DNA from: Hydractinia symbiolongicarpus
Taxonomy: Eukaryota; Cnidaria; Hydrozoa; Anthoathecata; Hydractiniidae
Assembly (NCBI RefSeq): GCF_029227915.1
Contig: NC_079877.1
Span: forward strand, 25,383,851 to 25,447,850
Length of the DNA stretch: 64,000 bases
Direction: 5' to 3'
The position numbers and the translations under genes were made by a program. This document shows positions 22,601 to 33,905 of the stretch, piece by piece; the first letter of the stretch is position 1; every line of letters starts with the position of its first letter. The notes beneath the pieces were generated by a model. It was not told the origin of the DNA. It did no database searches and saw nothing but the letters and a program-made list of their open reading frames with translations.

Positions 22601-25600
22601 GGTTGAATTTAGAGAACTATTATGTACTGTTTCCACTATTATGTACTGTTTCCATTATGTTTTATACGTTTGGTTCATATTACTTGTATATATATCCTTA
22701 GATTCTAACATTGCAAACATATTATTAACATTTGTGAAGCAGATGGTCTCCATGCCTATCTAGAATTAAATTGGTATAGAAAGCAACACGATTAAAGTAA
22801 CATAAATACCTCTTCTTGGACATGACTCCTTGCAACAGTCTTTACTTGCACTGCATTTTTTCTTTTCATTTTTTTGATGTTGTTGTATAACATTTGCAAG
22901 CTTTTCTGCAGTCATCACAATGATCATACCAACACATATGGTAAATTCAGCCATTGGATATGAAGACTGCAATTTCAGTAAACTTGGAACATTTCGAAAA
23001 CCTCTCAAGCTGTCTGGTATAAGGTGAAGGAAACATAGTCCCAAAAATAGCTAAAAAAACAAATCAATATAAAAGGTTAGTTTTACAGTAGTTCACACTC
23101 CTCCAGTTGTCTTAACATGTAATGTCATATAAAACAAAGAGTAAGAAAATATAACTGACCCTGTAAATATAGCAGAGAAGGTGTTGCTTTACATCAGAAA
23201 GATCATATAATGAGTCATGGGAAGAAGAAGGAAGAATATTAGAAATTTTTATCAAAGACGAAAGGCGAGTTGTTTTAATAATTATCAAGCTGTACTAATT
23301 TTTGCACTTAGTTGGAATGTACACATTGCCCATACAAAATAATCTACAATATTTTATTGCAAACTAAAGTGCAGACCTGAGCAAAAATTTAAATATTATT
23401 GGTATTTTGGTACAATTACTATGCTAATTAGTATACATTGATAAAGTTGAAATGCATAGCCTTACATTATGTCTAAAATTACTGATAAAAGAAATTGTCA
23501 TATTTGATTTTTCAGAAATATGACATAATTTGTGCAGTTAAACATGAAATTTTTTTGATGCAAATATATTTTGCAAATGAAATCTCTTCAAAATTATCTA
23601 TCAATTTAGATGCCTTTACTTTCATATCTTGAAAACAAAGAATTTTTGAAATAGTGTAATCTTGATCTCGATGAATGGCATATAAACCCAAATTTTGAGG
23701 GGTGGTCAAAAATGACGGAAGGGTAAATCTTATATAACAATACGATAAGTGTATACGTGTGTCTGTAACAGGCAAAATGGCTATGTTCATTTTCCTTCAA
23801 AGTTGCCTAAAAAATAATATTGCAAATGTTAATTGACAAATTAATGTCACAACATCAATAACGTAAAACTAATGTCAATAGCTTAAATTTAAATAAATGA
23901 AGCCATTAAATAACTAAAACAGGGTGGTGACATCAGTCATATTTCACAGTGTTGGTAACTAGGGACAATCTAGGAATAAATTGGGTAAGTTTTCTAAGTT
24001 TGATGGATTCTTTCCTGCCAGCCTATAGTATCCAATTCTACCAAATTATTCTCTTCCTTTAGCTATTTTAACAAAATAAAACATTAAGGTGGCAGTAACC
24101 CTTTTAAAAGTCGGAAATTTTTTTTACATAATTAGTTACGGAAGGTTATTCTCAGACTATATATCCATATATTTTCTGTTATAACACACTTGTCACAATT
24201 TTATGGCTAAAATACTATAATCTTTAAAATATTCAGCCTCAACGATCCTCTTTAAAATAAAAGTCATAAACAATTAATTAGTTCTGCCGAATATAGTTTA
24301 AATCTATGCGCTTGCGAAATTGTACAGAAAGAAATGATGTCATTATTAAAGAGAAATGTTACAGGGTTCAAATATTTTTAAATGCCGATAGAAATGCTTT
24401 TTTAGATCGCATTTTAAAAGTTTAAGAACAAAGAATGGTGATAAAAATACTTTTTTAGATTGCGTTTTGAAAACTTAAGAAGGAAAAACGGTGATAGAAA
24501 TGCTTTTTTAGATTGCGTTATTTAAAATTTAAGAGCAAAAAGCGGCGATAAAAAAGCTTTTTTAGATCGCCTTTTAAAAACTTAGGAACAAAGAACGGCC
24601 ATAGAAATGCTGATTTAGATCGCATCTGAAAAGTTTAAAAACAAAGAATGGCAATAGAAAAGCTTTTTCAGATCGCATTTTAAAAGTTTAAGAACGAAGA
24701 ACAGTGATATAAATGTCTTTTTAGATTGCGTTTTTAAAACTTCAGAAGGAAGAACGGCGATAGAAATGCTTTTTTAGATCGCATTTTAAAATCTTAAGAA
24801 CGAAGAACGGCGATAGAAAAATGGTAATTGATCTAAGGTGTTCCAGGCCACATCTATATGGGGTTTACTTCGTTACAGAGTGCCAAAATTTTTGCAAACT
24901 GACCCTGCGTTAACAACAAATTTTTTATACATGCTGGGTGAACCATGCAGCCATGATACGGTGTGCGGAAATCTTTTTATTCGGAATATTTTTCTTTTAA
25001 CAGCGTTTGATGCAGCAGGGGATGTTAACAAAGAATCTTTTGAAAAAAACAAAAGGCTATTGTTAAAAAAATAAAACTAAACAAAAAAAATCCGCACACC
25101 GTTTAAACAGGGTTAATCAAAGGTCCATTTAAAAACAGAAGCTGGTGAAAAATAACGAGATTGTAAAAAGTTGGAGCTCGTATTTTTTTTATGATACATT
25201 TTTAAATAGAAATTTCTGCTGACTCAGCAATTTCAGTGTTACTCTAAAATCATTTTATTACGTATTGAGGACTATATTTATAGGAAATACTAAAAAAAAA
25301 TTGTATAAATAAAACACTGGGTAAATAATTCAGCTATTTGGACAGCTAAAAAAGCCACCTTAACCCCAAAACATGGGTTTTTATTGGAAACAACAGCAGT
25401 TATATAAGGTGTAATTTGAGCTAAACTATATACTCCAGCTGAAGTGTCACCTAGTAGCTTACATTTGGAAAATTGAAGATTATCTAACAATTAAGATATT
25501 ATCTACATTGCGAAAGTTGGTTAAAAAAATAAATATTTAAAAAAACACAATCAGAGATCATTGCAGACCAATCAATCCTACATTTTTAGAAAATACTGTT

Positions 25601-26896
25601 GAGTCCATTGACAATATAGGAATAGACAACAAATTATAATTTGATAACTTATACTTTTTATGCATTTTTATGCATTATTTACAAAATATGACTGAAATTT
25701 CTTTAATAATTGAATTTTTACAAATCATTAATTTTTAAAAAAAGACCAGGAGATTATTAAATCAAACTTAAGCCTTCTTTTGAAACACTAGAAAAGTGTA
25801 ATTCGTGGAAAAAAGCATTTGTTAAATTTCAGAGGTTTGAGGGATTTCTAAGAAATTATACAATTTGCCAAAACAAAACTTGCATCGAAATGCGTCTTTA
25901 ACCTGTGAAAATACCCACAAAATGAAGCGTAAATTTATGATTTACTCAACAAACCAGTAAAACATTACATTTGCTATTTTATGCATAACCATATCATTGT
26001 TTGAATGGCCTTTCCTAGTCAAGTAACAGTCTGGAAAAATCATGTAAGAAGTCCAAAAGGACAGTAAACCTCATCTAGATGAATATCTATTTACGAAAGT
26101 TAAAAGATAGATAGATAGATGTGCATATTTTACATGGCTAGCCTCACAAATATCGAGGGATATACCCTGTCTATTATTTCCAGGAGGGGCCATGGCGTAG
26201 ATGGAGAGTCCTAGAGTATTTAATGCTCATTTTGAGCTACGCAGACCCAATTGGAGCCCGCGCTCTACTAGACAACTCCCGGCAACATCCAACGGCCCAC
26301 ACAGTGTGCTATCTTCCCAATTTCCCTCACATGGCTTGGGTTAACCCGGGGCTATGGTAACATTCACTCGCCCATGTTGAATCGCCGTCAAGAGGAATCG
26401 AACAAAAATAATGTTGTTATACTGTAATATATCATTAGAATCAACTTGTTGCAACAAAAGATATAAAAAATGAATCATTTACTATTCTAAGTTTTTCTTT
26501 CTTTTTTGCAAGCAGAGTGGTTAATGTCATAGTAAACCATGTCCCTTGTCTGACAATTTTAGCTAGCTAGTTAGCTAAGGTGATGCAAAATTAGTAAGCT
26601 AGAGCTAGCTATCTAGCTAGCTAAAATTTAAAGCCTCTAGTTTTTTAGTTTCTGGTGTAATTATAGCACAAGAGATTGGGGTAACTAGCTCTCATCAGAC
26701 AAGAAAACAAAGCAAAACAGGAACTGGAAGGCAGCTATTAGGAGAGACTTACCCCTCCACAAAAACAGCTTATGCTTTTTAACGTCTTTTCCTGAACATT
26801 TTTTAGCCTGGCTGGAAGGATCGTAAATGCCAATGTAACAGTAAACAGTATCGCTGCACCAGCAATTTTTTCGATATAAACAATACTTGCAGTCAT
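19673..26896 (-). CDS. ZIP-family zinc transporter (SLC39A1/2/3-like), 371 residues
   Basis: Four exons join in phase: 26896-26753, 23050-22810, 21887-21418 and 19933-19673 (stop TAA). The ATG at 26896 is the first after an in-frame upstream stop. Predicted segments are a first helix (IAGAAILFTVTLAFTILP), the CFCGG/LFLGLCFLHLIPDS helix typical of ZIP II, and a third helix (FTICVGMIIVMTAEKLA). A variable loop follows, then the signature helix (IALMIHSVFEGLTVGLQ) and HKCIIGFSLG, which supply metal-binding His residues. The protein ends with three helices (SPVGILFGLIILSS onward). Length fits ZIP1-3 (about 320-370). Such proteins import Zn2+ into the cytosol at the plasma membrane. Unusually, the loop after the third helix carries a CSASKDCCKESC cluster rather than a His-rich run. 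Introns contain a hAT-like element, 54-bp tandem repeats and a SINE. Confidence 0.92.
20606..21285. mobile_element. 680-bp inverted-repeat element, hAT-like, in the ZIP intron
   Basis: Termini CAGGGGCTGATCCAG and CTGGATCAGCCCCTG are perfect inverted repeats. CAGGGG ends are typical of hAT elements. No transposase remains, and I do not see a clean 8-bp target duplication. Confidence 0.6.
24387..24822. repeat. Tandem repeat, about 8 units of 54 bp
   Basis: Each unit reads like GATAGAAATGCTTTTTTAGA-TCGCATTTTAAAAGTTTAAG-AACRAAGAACGGC with roughly 10-20 percent variation. It is a minisatellite in the first intron of the ZIP gene. Confidence 0.8.
26108..26402 (-). mobile_element. tRNA-derived SINE, head truncated
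   Basis: On the minus strand it carries a B-box-like GTTCGATTC (about 26394-26402) and shares its body (GCCGGGAGTTGTCTAGTAGA, then TAGCTCAAAATGAGCATTAA) with the copy at 49.6 kb. It ends in GATA repeats (26108-26122). The A-box end is missing. Confidence 0.7.
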
Positions 26897-27519
26897 TGGT
26901 CTTCGTAAGGAACCTGGTCCAGAGTCCGTCAGTGAAACAATATTTTCTTGTAGCAGTGATTACTATATGTTGATGTTTTTTTGCGAGCTGCGTGCAAAAG
27001 AACAACACAATTTTTAAAATCGTGACCAAGTCTCCGACAATTCAAGTTCAAAAATAAGTAGATGACGGGGGTAAATCGGATCACAAACCAATTCATACCA
27101 ATTCCATGCTAATATCTGATAATACTAAATTTTGGAAAATAATAACTAAAAACAAGAAAAAACGCATTTAATTGAAAGTATTAAAAACATTTTCAAAAGG
27201 AAAAAATTGTAAATTTTTACAAATTAAAAACTTTTCTCCCCCCGCAAAGCCGTGAGTAACCTCGTCCTCAGTGCCGAACGAAATTCGCTCCCTCTCGATG
27301 TAAAGCTAAAATAAATCAGCCGGTTCGACAGGATCTTCTCTGCGTTGGTTAGGAATATTAGATTTTTTTGTTCTTGATTTTTGCTGTCATGATATTTGAT
27401 ATATGGGAACAATTTTAATACCTGAAAACAAGCGTGTCAGAATCGCTTATGATTTGGACCTGACGATAAAATATTATTCAATCCACGGAAACCGGATGAT
27501 CATGTTGACAAAGACATAT

Positions 27520-27647
27520 CAACCTCGTTCTCAGGGATTTTTGTCTCTTTTTGACACTGGGCGGTGATACGATATATATATTTGCATATATATTCGAAGG
27601 GCCGTCCAAACACCAAAAGGTTTTAGTAAGCCCTGGGAACGAGGTTG
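27520..27647. mobile_element. Foldback element, 128 bp
   Basis: CAACCTCGTTCTCAGGG at the left and CCCTGGGAACGAGGTTG at the right, with a GGGCGGTGATACG/GGGCCGTCC inner stem. Flanks are A/T-rich and no clear duplication is seen. Confidence 0.65.
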
Positions 27648-27765
27648 AAAAATATATGATGTTTCTGAAGTGTCCCGATGATGAATGACAGCCACTAATA
27701 TAGTACTGACGTGAAAGAGAAACAACAATCAGCATAGTTACACAATTTTTCAAAAGAAAACTGAC

Positions 27766-27867
27766 CAACCTCATTCCCAGGGAATCTTGCATCTTTCTGA
27801 CCACGGGACGGCGAAAGTCGTCGTCCTGAGATAAAAAAAGAGTCAACAAGCGCTGAGAACGTGGTTG
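27766..27867. mobile_element. Foldback element, 102 bp
   Basis: CAACCTCATTCCCAGGG and CGCTGAGAACGTGGTTG tips with an inner GGGACGGCG...CGTCGTCC stem. Confidence 0.6.
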
Positions 27868-28546
27868 AAACATCGCATATCTTAAAAAAAGGGAAAATAA
27901 CTTTCCTTCGTGAATGGCAATAAATTACATTTGAACAACATTTATGGGTTATTGTCAGCCCCGTGCCCAGGGTATATTTGGTTTTTTATATCAATTATTT
28001 CGACGGAATCTTTTTCGCTATACAACGCCTTTTTTAGTCCCTTTTGATGAATAACGTTAGTATGCAAATAACAACGTCTCCCCAGGGGGTTTTTGGCGTT
28101 TTTGACGTTAAGCTGTTTTGTAAGCGCTAGCGGCTTTGCCATCAACAAAACCTGGGGCCGAGCTGTACTTGCTTTCCTTCCTGTACAGTAGAATAAATAC
28201 AAGAGCTTTTTTGTAATACCAAATAACATTCGCACAAAGTTTGCCAGGTTCGTGTAAAGGACTTTGCACGATAGTTGTTTTTCTGTGAAAACAAACGAAA
28301 ATAAATATTTGCTGCTTATTCCATGAAGCGTAGTTAGAAATAAATTTCTTGAGGTAAAGTTCGACTAAAACTGAAAAACATCAGAACCGAAATCTCGTTC
28401 CCAGGGCTTCTTTTTTAATAATTTATTTTATTTTTAATCACGTCCGTCTAATAAGTGTCTACCTTATTTTGCAAGTAATTTGTCTCCCTGAATAAACAAT
28501 CAGGTTTACTATAAGTTATAGCCATTTTCAATAAAAGCCCAACCCC

Positions 28547-28803
28547 TAACCTTGTTTCTATCGCCATGATGCCAAAAAGATGCAAGATGCCCTGGGGACG
28601 AGGTTACCCAACCCCAAGTAATTTGCCCAATGAATAAACAACCAGGTATACTATTAGTTATAGCCATATCTAATGAAAGCCCAACCCCCAACCTTGTCCC
28701 CAGCGCCTAGTGTCTCTTTTTAACACCGGGACGGCGAGACGATCATGTTTGTATCGCCGTCCCGATGTAAGAAAAGATACAAGATGCCCTGGGGACGAGG
28801 TTA
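28547..28803. mobile_element. Two foldback copies in a local direct duplication
   Basis: Copies at 28547-28605 and 28689-28803 both end GCCCTGGGGACGAGGTT, and the flanking text (ATAAACAAYCAGGTWTACTA) is repeated about 130 bases apart. The second has an inner stem GGGACGGCGAGACGATC.../CGCCGTCCCGATG and flanks sharing CCCAAC. The longer copy looks more complete. Confidence 0.6.
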
Positions 28804-28980
28804 CCCAACACGGGCTCCAGTACTTCTTTGATTATTATAATACTCAGGTTCCGCCCCAAAACAAAAACCTAAAAAACCCTGAAAAATAGTCGTTAAGGTG
28901 GAACAAAACGTTTTTTAAGTAGCTGTTAGTTATCGCGTACATGTTAAGTTTTAGGTGTTTTCTAACGCCAGGGCTCTTCT

Positions 28981-29946
28981 ACGCCTAGGTGGACTTGCTT
29001 TGCCGATCTTTGTTGATACAGCTCGTAAGAGCATCAAAACTCGATTTTGGTAAATGCACATCTGGTTGACAACATTAAGCAACAGAAATCAGAGAATTCC
29101 ATTGATTTGGAAAAAATGAAAAAGGTGAAACGTGAAATTGGAAAGAAACGTGAAGAAAATAGATCAACTATGCTATCACAAGTGAGAGAAAGATTGAATA
29201 AAAGGGATATTAGAGCGAACGACCTGACTACCATGAGAGGCTACCATGAGCTTACCACTCAGTCCCTGGAGTCAGAGAAATTTGTTCTAAACAAAAGAGA
29301 GTTTTTCGACGCAATTAATCTCAGATACAGATGGCCTCTTAAATATCTACCTTCAATTTGTCCCTGCAGCAAAGTGTATAGTGTAGATCATGCAAAAGGT
29401 GGATTTTTATACATGAGACATGATGAAATGAAAGATTCGATCGGCAATTTTTTGCAAGAAACATGCAAAAACGTTGAGATAGAGCCGCGACTAATCCCTC
29501 TGACTGGAGAAGCTCTTCCACCAAATGCTATTGAAGGGGACGAATCTAGACTAGATATTGCAGCTAGAAGTTTCTGGCAACGTGGTCAAAGGGCATTCTT
29601 TGATGTAATGGTTTTCAGCCCGTTCGTTTCAAGCCATGTAAATCAGAATCTTCAGAAGGTATTTTGCAACAATGAAAAAGAGAAGAAACGAAAATATAAC
29701 CAACTGATTGAAATAGAGCACGGCTCATTTACTCCTTTGGTTGTTTTCGAGTCATGGTGGTTGTAGTCGTGAGACAGAACGATTTAAAGAACTTTCGTTG
29801 AAGTTCACGTAGACAAGGAACGGAAGAAGGTGTTGTGATGAGCTGGTTACAAATGAAAATATCATACACGCTATTGAAATCAGCAATCTTGTGTATAAGA
29901 GGATCGAGAACTTTGAAAAAGGAATGACATGCCAACTGATCCATTA
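28981..29946 (+). pseudogene. Fragment of a reverse-transcriptase-type element, C-terminal nuclease-like part
   Basis: A RLGGLALPIF segment at 28983-29012 is followed, after a frameshift, by a 239-codon open frame (29047-29766). That frame has a CPCSKVYSVDHAKGGF zinc-like motif, RHDEMKD, EPRLIPLTGE, ESRLDIAARSFW, AFFDVMVFSP and EHGSFTPLVVF. After another shift, WLQMKISYTLLKSAILCIRG continues to about 29946. I recognise this as the C-terminal region of a protein common in cnidarian and other invertebrate genomes, where it follows a reverse-transcriptase domain and resembles a PD-(D/E)xK nuclease. The usual Cys-Lys after HA is missing in this copy. It is truncated at the 5' end and not functional. 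Confidence 0.65.
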
Positions 29947-30272
29947 AACATCCTTATATCCCAGTCATTTGGTAGAATTGACATGTGAACGAGAACGCAA
30001 CCAAGTGTGCATAATATGATGGATAAGTAATGGCTGCTGCAGTAAAGGAAAGATGTAAACAGTCAAACAATGTTACGAAATCAGTAAAACATGAGGAAAT
30101 TATTTTACTGGGTAATACCAAAAAGCCATAAAACAACAGAAACAAATTTTTTTCAACAACTCTTCTACGCCTAGGTTAATTTGACGTAAGAATATCGTAG
30201 GCGTGGAACACCCATGGCTCTGAGGTGTGGTGATTTCTATACTGTAAAAAAATAATTAATGCCATAAAAAGG

Positions 30273-30775
30273 TTAAAACATACGATCATCTTAGACAATC
30301 TTTTGAAAATATAATCAGAAATATCCTCTAAAAAAAGTAATCTACAGTAATTTATTTCTCTACTTTCGATTTTCACTTCCTAAGATTTTTTCTAAATAAT
30401 ATGTACAGGCTTGTTGTCACGTGACCTCATGTTTATACATAAATTTTTAAACAGTTAATGTCGCCATATTTCGAAACCATATCTTTTTCTATAAGCTATG
30501 ATTTCACCCTCGTCCCCAGGGTTTTTCGCCTTTTCGATATGAGGCTGTCATCTCTCATATATTAAGAAGGCAAAAAACCCTGGGGACGAGGGTGGCTATT
30601 ACTTTACATTACCATTTGTTCAATGGTGCAATGTACCATCCGATCATCAAGCGAATAAACGAATAAATATTTATTCTCCTGACAACTCGCATGATGGATG
30701 CATCTTTACTTCATCTTACAACATAACCATTTTATTGTGTTTATCATTAAGTTTTTTTTTATTTTTCTGACGAAA
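30273..30775. repeat. Direct duplication, copy 1 (about 503 bp)
   Basis: Nearly identical to 31315-31820. It includes GTCACGTGAC (palindrome at about 30418) and a complete foldback element (30505-30594). Confidence 0.9.
30505..30594. mobile_element. Foldback element, 90 bp
   Basis: CACCCTCGTCCCCAGGG...CCCTGGGGACGAGGGTG, with inner TTTTCGATATGAGG/CATATATTAAGAAGGC. Flanks GCTATGATTT and GCTATTACTT agree at 8 of 10 positions, a decayed target duplication. Confidence 0.7.
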
Positions 30776-31043
30776 TACCAATCAAGAACTTTAGGGTGTT
30801 ATGATGCTTATAATTAGACCAAGTACATGCTTGATTTAATAAAGATTTAAGTTGTTCAATAAAAACCTCTGCATAATCCAATATCACACAACATTTTGAA
30901 TAGCCAGCCTTGACAAATACTTCTGGCAGATTGTCACAGATACTTTCTCTTGGTAACCAAACGACCAAAGCTCTGCCTAAAATCAAACTAATCACTTTGA
31001 TCCATGTTGTAAAAACACTGGATGCCAATCCTGTTGAAACCAA
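30759..31043 (-). pseudogene. DDE_Tnp_4-type transposase fragment (ISL2EU/THAP-associated class)
   Basis: The 94-codon frame reads VVWLPRESICDNLPEVF, then CCVILDYAEVFIEQLKSLL and SNYKHHNTLKFLIGIS. This corresponds to the first Asp region of DDE_Tnp_4 transposases, with the pattern (I/V)IDxTExxIExPxSL...SxYKxxNTxKxLxGI. The rest of the catalytic core is absent. It lies between the two 503-bp direct duplicates. Family call is from the motif pattern only. Confidence 0.65.
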
Positions 31044-31314
31044 TCTGTTAAATGAAGTATAATATAATGTTTTGTAAGACTGCCAAAGGTTTTTTATTAA
31101 TATTGTTGGTAACTTTAGTTATGTTGTCACAAACATTTCATTTATTTTGTCATATTTAGGTCATTTTTTCCGCCATTATGGAATACCTTTAAAATAATAA
31201 AAAAAAAATTTTCCTGAAAATATGTCTGCATTATTAACCCCACCATTTCGAAACACCAAAATGATGTTTTTATAGGTCTTTCCAAAAAAAAGTGCTTTTT
31301 ATAGCCCTACCACC

Positions 31315-31820
31315 TTAAAACATACCATCATCTTAGACAATCTTTTGAAAATATAATCAGAAATATCCTCTAAAAAAAGTAATCTACAATATATTTATTT
31401 CTCTACTTTCGATTTTCACTTCTTAAGATTTTTTCTAAATAATATGTACAGGCTTGTTGTCACGTGACCTCATGTTTATACATAAATTTTTAAACAGTTA
31501 ATGTCGCCATATTTCGAAACCATATCTTTTTCTATAAGCTATGATTTCACCCTCGTCCCCAGAGTTTTTCGCCTTTTCGATATGAGGCTGTCATCTCTCA
31601 TATATCAAGAAGGCAAAAAACCCTGGGGACAAGGGTGGCTATTACTTTACATTACCATTTGTTCAATGGTGCAATGTACCATCCGATCATCAAGCGAATA
31701 AACGAATAAATATTTATTCTCCTGACAACTCGCATGATGGATACATCTTTACTTCATCTTACAACATAACCATTTTATTGTGTTTATCATTAAGTTTTTT
31801 CTTTTATTTTTCTGACGAAA
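31315..31820. repeat. Direct duplication, copy 2 (about 506 bp)
   Basis: Differs from copy 1 at a few bases (for example CCCAGAG for CCCAGGG in the foldback at 31548-31637). The offset between copies is 1042 bases. Confidence 0.9.
31548..31637. mobile_element. Foldback element copy inside duplicated block
   Basis: Same element as 30505-30594, carried along by the segment duplication. Confidence 0.7.
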
Positions 31821-32348
31821 GTTAGGGAGGTATGACATTATAATGATTTTCAAACTGTCACAAAAAGGTCTTTTAATGCTTTTAGCAAATTTCGAAGGAG
31901 TACCAATTTATTAATTAACAATCTTGCAAAGTCTTGGGGTGTTCTCTATGTACATGGGGAATGTAAAATGTCGATTTCAACAGAGCTGACGGAAAGTGAA
32001 AACAGTTTGCACGTTTCCATGTTAGGTTTTTTTAAAAAGCTCATTCTAAGCTCTCTTCTTAAGAAACACTTTCCTTACCCTTTTTACAAAGCTTAGCCAT
32101 TCTAAAGCCATTCAAAAATATTTTTCGACGTCATCTTTCATATCAAGAAGTCAAAAAACCCTGGGAACGAGGGTGACTTCCTTTCGTTTCTTTCTTTGCG
32201 TGTGTTTTTTTGAGAAAAAATGTTATTGACCCATTGAGACTATTTTGATCTTAGTTGAATACATTATTAAAAATTTAATAATGTTTCTTTTTTCTTATTT
32301 ATTTTCTCACAAGATGTATAGAAATGTTCATTAACTACTCACTAATTA

Positions 32349-32500
32349 CTGTATTTTCTCTAATAAGCGCCAGGGTGTTTATCAAAAAATTTAGGTTGGA
32401 AAGTGGGCGCATAGTAGGGGGAGGCGTTTATTGAAAGGAGCATTTATAAGAGGGGGTGTTTTTAAAAGGCGTTTATGAAAGGGCGCTTATCACAGAAAAT
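32349..32500. mobile_element. MITE with CTAATAAGCGCC-type inverted ends
   Basis: TATTTTCTCTAATAAGCGCC at the left and GGGCGCTTATCACAGAAAAT at the right are inverted repeats; the interior repeats GGCGTTTAT. Exact borders are uncertain. Confidence 0.55.
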
Positions 32501-32899
32501 GCTACTGTGTTACATTCTTATTGAATTATGAATTATTTATGGTATATTTATGGTTTAAATACATTCCCCTCAATATCCTTATTGATCTTTCAACGTCCAC
32601 ACCTAAAAAAAAATATTGTATCTATTAATAATGAATTTTTTAAAGGAAGATCCCAAAGCTAAGCTAAGCGTACCTGAATTTTTGAAGTTATTCGGAATAT
32701 CCAATCCTTTGTGAGTTCACATATTTTTAATTCCATATTTTTAATTCACATCAATGGGGAATTTTAAACTTCCCACAGAAAAACATGATCCAACAAAATG
32801 CATTTTGAAACAAACATCAATAATATATTACTATGATTCTATGATGAATAAATAGTAAGTAAATATATTTTCTCATATCGTGTCAAGCTTCAACGAGAG

Positions 32900-33699
32900 A
32901 TGGCAGGAATTCTAACAAGTTTATGTTTTTTACTGCTGCTGTGTTACACCTTAAAAGCATTAATCCTAAGGCTGCCAGAATGTAACAAATTTGATGCTGC
33001 ATGGACGGAATTTTATTATGATGAAATTCTAAAAGGAAGCAAACATTCTCTTGTGTCAGATCACACCATGGAGCAATGTTTAAAGAAGTGTATGCTGTAT
33101 CCAAAATGCAAAAGCGTTAGCATAAAAGAAAATGAAAAATTATGCATGTTGCATCACAGCCGGCATGGTGACGAGGGAGTTGCATTAGAAATAGCGGAAG
33201 GTTGGACTCACATTGAAACGGATGACACGGTGCAAAACGTAAGTCGAAGTTTAATTTATCTTTTCACGTGAGGTTTTTTAAAAAAATAGCTTTCACAAAC
33301 ACTACAAACTCGATCCAAAGGCTCGTTGTGTCCTTTTTGTATATCTGACGGCGAGACAAACATGTCATATCTGTAAACAAACGCCGTACCAGTGAGAGGA
33401 CAAAAAACCCTGAGGACGAGGTTGGCGAACACTGGAATTTTCAGAAATTTTTAAAATACAATTACGTTTTAGTTTCATACTACTTGTTCTTATAGTTTGG
33501 TCCTTACTGCAATGCCAATAAACCATGCGAACATGGCATATGCGTTGATACATGCGATGGAGAGCAATACGAATGCCACTTCGAAAATAAGTATACAAGC
33601 AACAGCACAAACTTCACAGAAGTAACATCATCTACAGGCAGTAGCAGTACGTCAAGAAGAAGATCGTCAAGAAGAAGAAGAAGGCGATGGTGGAAATAG
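32900..33699 (+). CDS. Secreted PAN/Apple plus EGF-like protein with Arg-rich C-terminus
   Basis: Two exons, 32900-33238 and 33496-33699, join in phase 0 and give about 180 residues. An N-terminal signal peptide is clear (ILTSLCFLLLLCYTL). The PAN/Apple domain follows (about 25-113): CNKFDAAW, MEQCLKKCMLYPKCKSVSI and LCMLHH give the typical Cys pattern. Exon 2 encodes one EGF-like module (YCNANKPCEHGICVDTCDG, then YECHF). A Ser/Thr-rich linker has likely N-glycosylation sites (NST, NFT), and the tail is strongly basic (SRRRSSRRRRRRWWK). There is no membrane segment after it, so the protein is probably secreted and may bind acidic surfaces or glycans through the tail. PAN and EGF modules usually mediate protein or carbohydrate contacts. 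The specific role is unknown. Confidence 0.78.
33300..33425. mobile_element. Degenerate foldback copy in the PAN-EGF intron
   Basis: The right arm AAAAACCCTGAGGACGAGGTTG (33403-33424) and the inner GACGGCG/CGCCGT stem are seen; the left arm (GGCTCGTTGTGTCC) is poor. Confidence 0.45.
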
Positions 33700-33793
33700 A
33701 AACAATTTGGAAAATGGTAGTTCCGAATATTAAAAGAACATGAAAGATCAGCAAACAAACCCCGCTGCACATTTATGCAATTAGTTTTTTGTT

Positions 33794-33905
33794 CAACCTT
33801 GTTCCCAGTGTGTTTTGCCTCTGTTGATGAAGTTGATAGCGGCAAAAATTGTTGTCCACTCCGAAATAACGGCTCAGGGGCCACAAGACCCTGGATACGA
33901 GGTTG
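33794..33905. mobile_element. Foldback element, 112 bp, near-exact target duplication
   Basis: CAACCTTGTTCCCAGTG...ACCCTGGATACGAGGTTG, flanked by TTTTTTGTT (33785-33793) and TTTTTTGCT (33906-33914), 8 of 9 matching. Confidence 0.7.

Noticed and set aside
24387-24822. Regular 54-bp spacing considered as a CRISPR array
   Set aside because: Whole units repeat with drift; there are no constant repeats separated by unique spacers, and the context is an animal intron.
24838-25074. 78-codon plus-strand frame after the tandem repeat
   Set aside because: Low complexity, no domain, no splice logic, and it lies in the ZIP intron on the other strand.
27478-27873. 131-codon minus-strand frame with FQPRSQ and FSTSFPG words
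   Set aside because: These words are translations of foldback element tips, repeated in several frames nearby.
33365-33884. Minus-strand frames overlapping PAN-EGF exon 2
   Set aside because: Mirror frames of the Arg/Ser-rich tail and foldback tips; the plus-strand gene explains the sequence.
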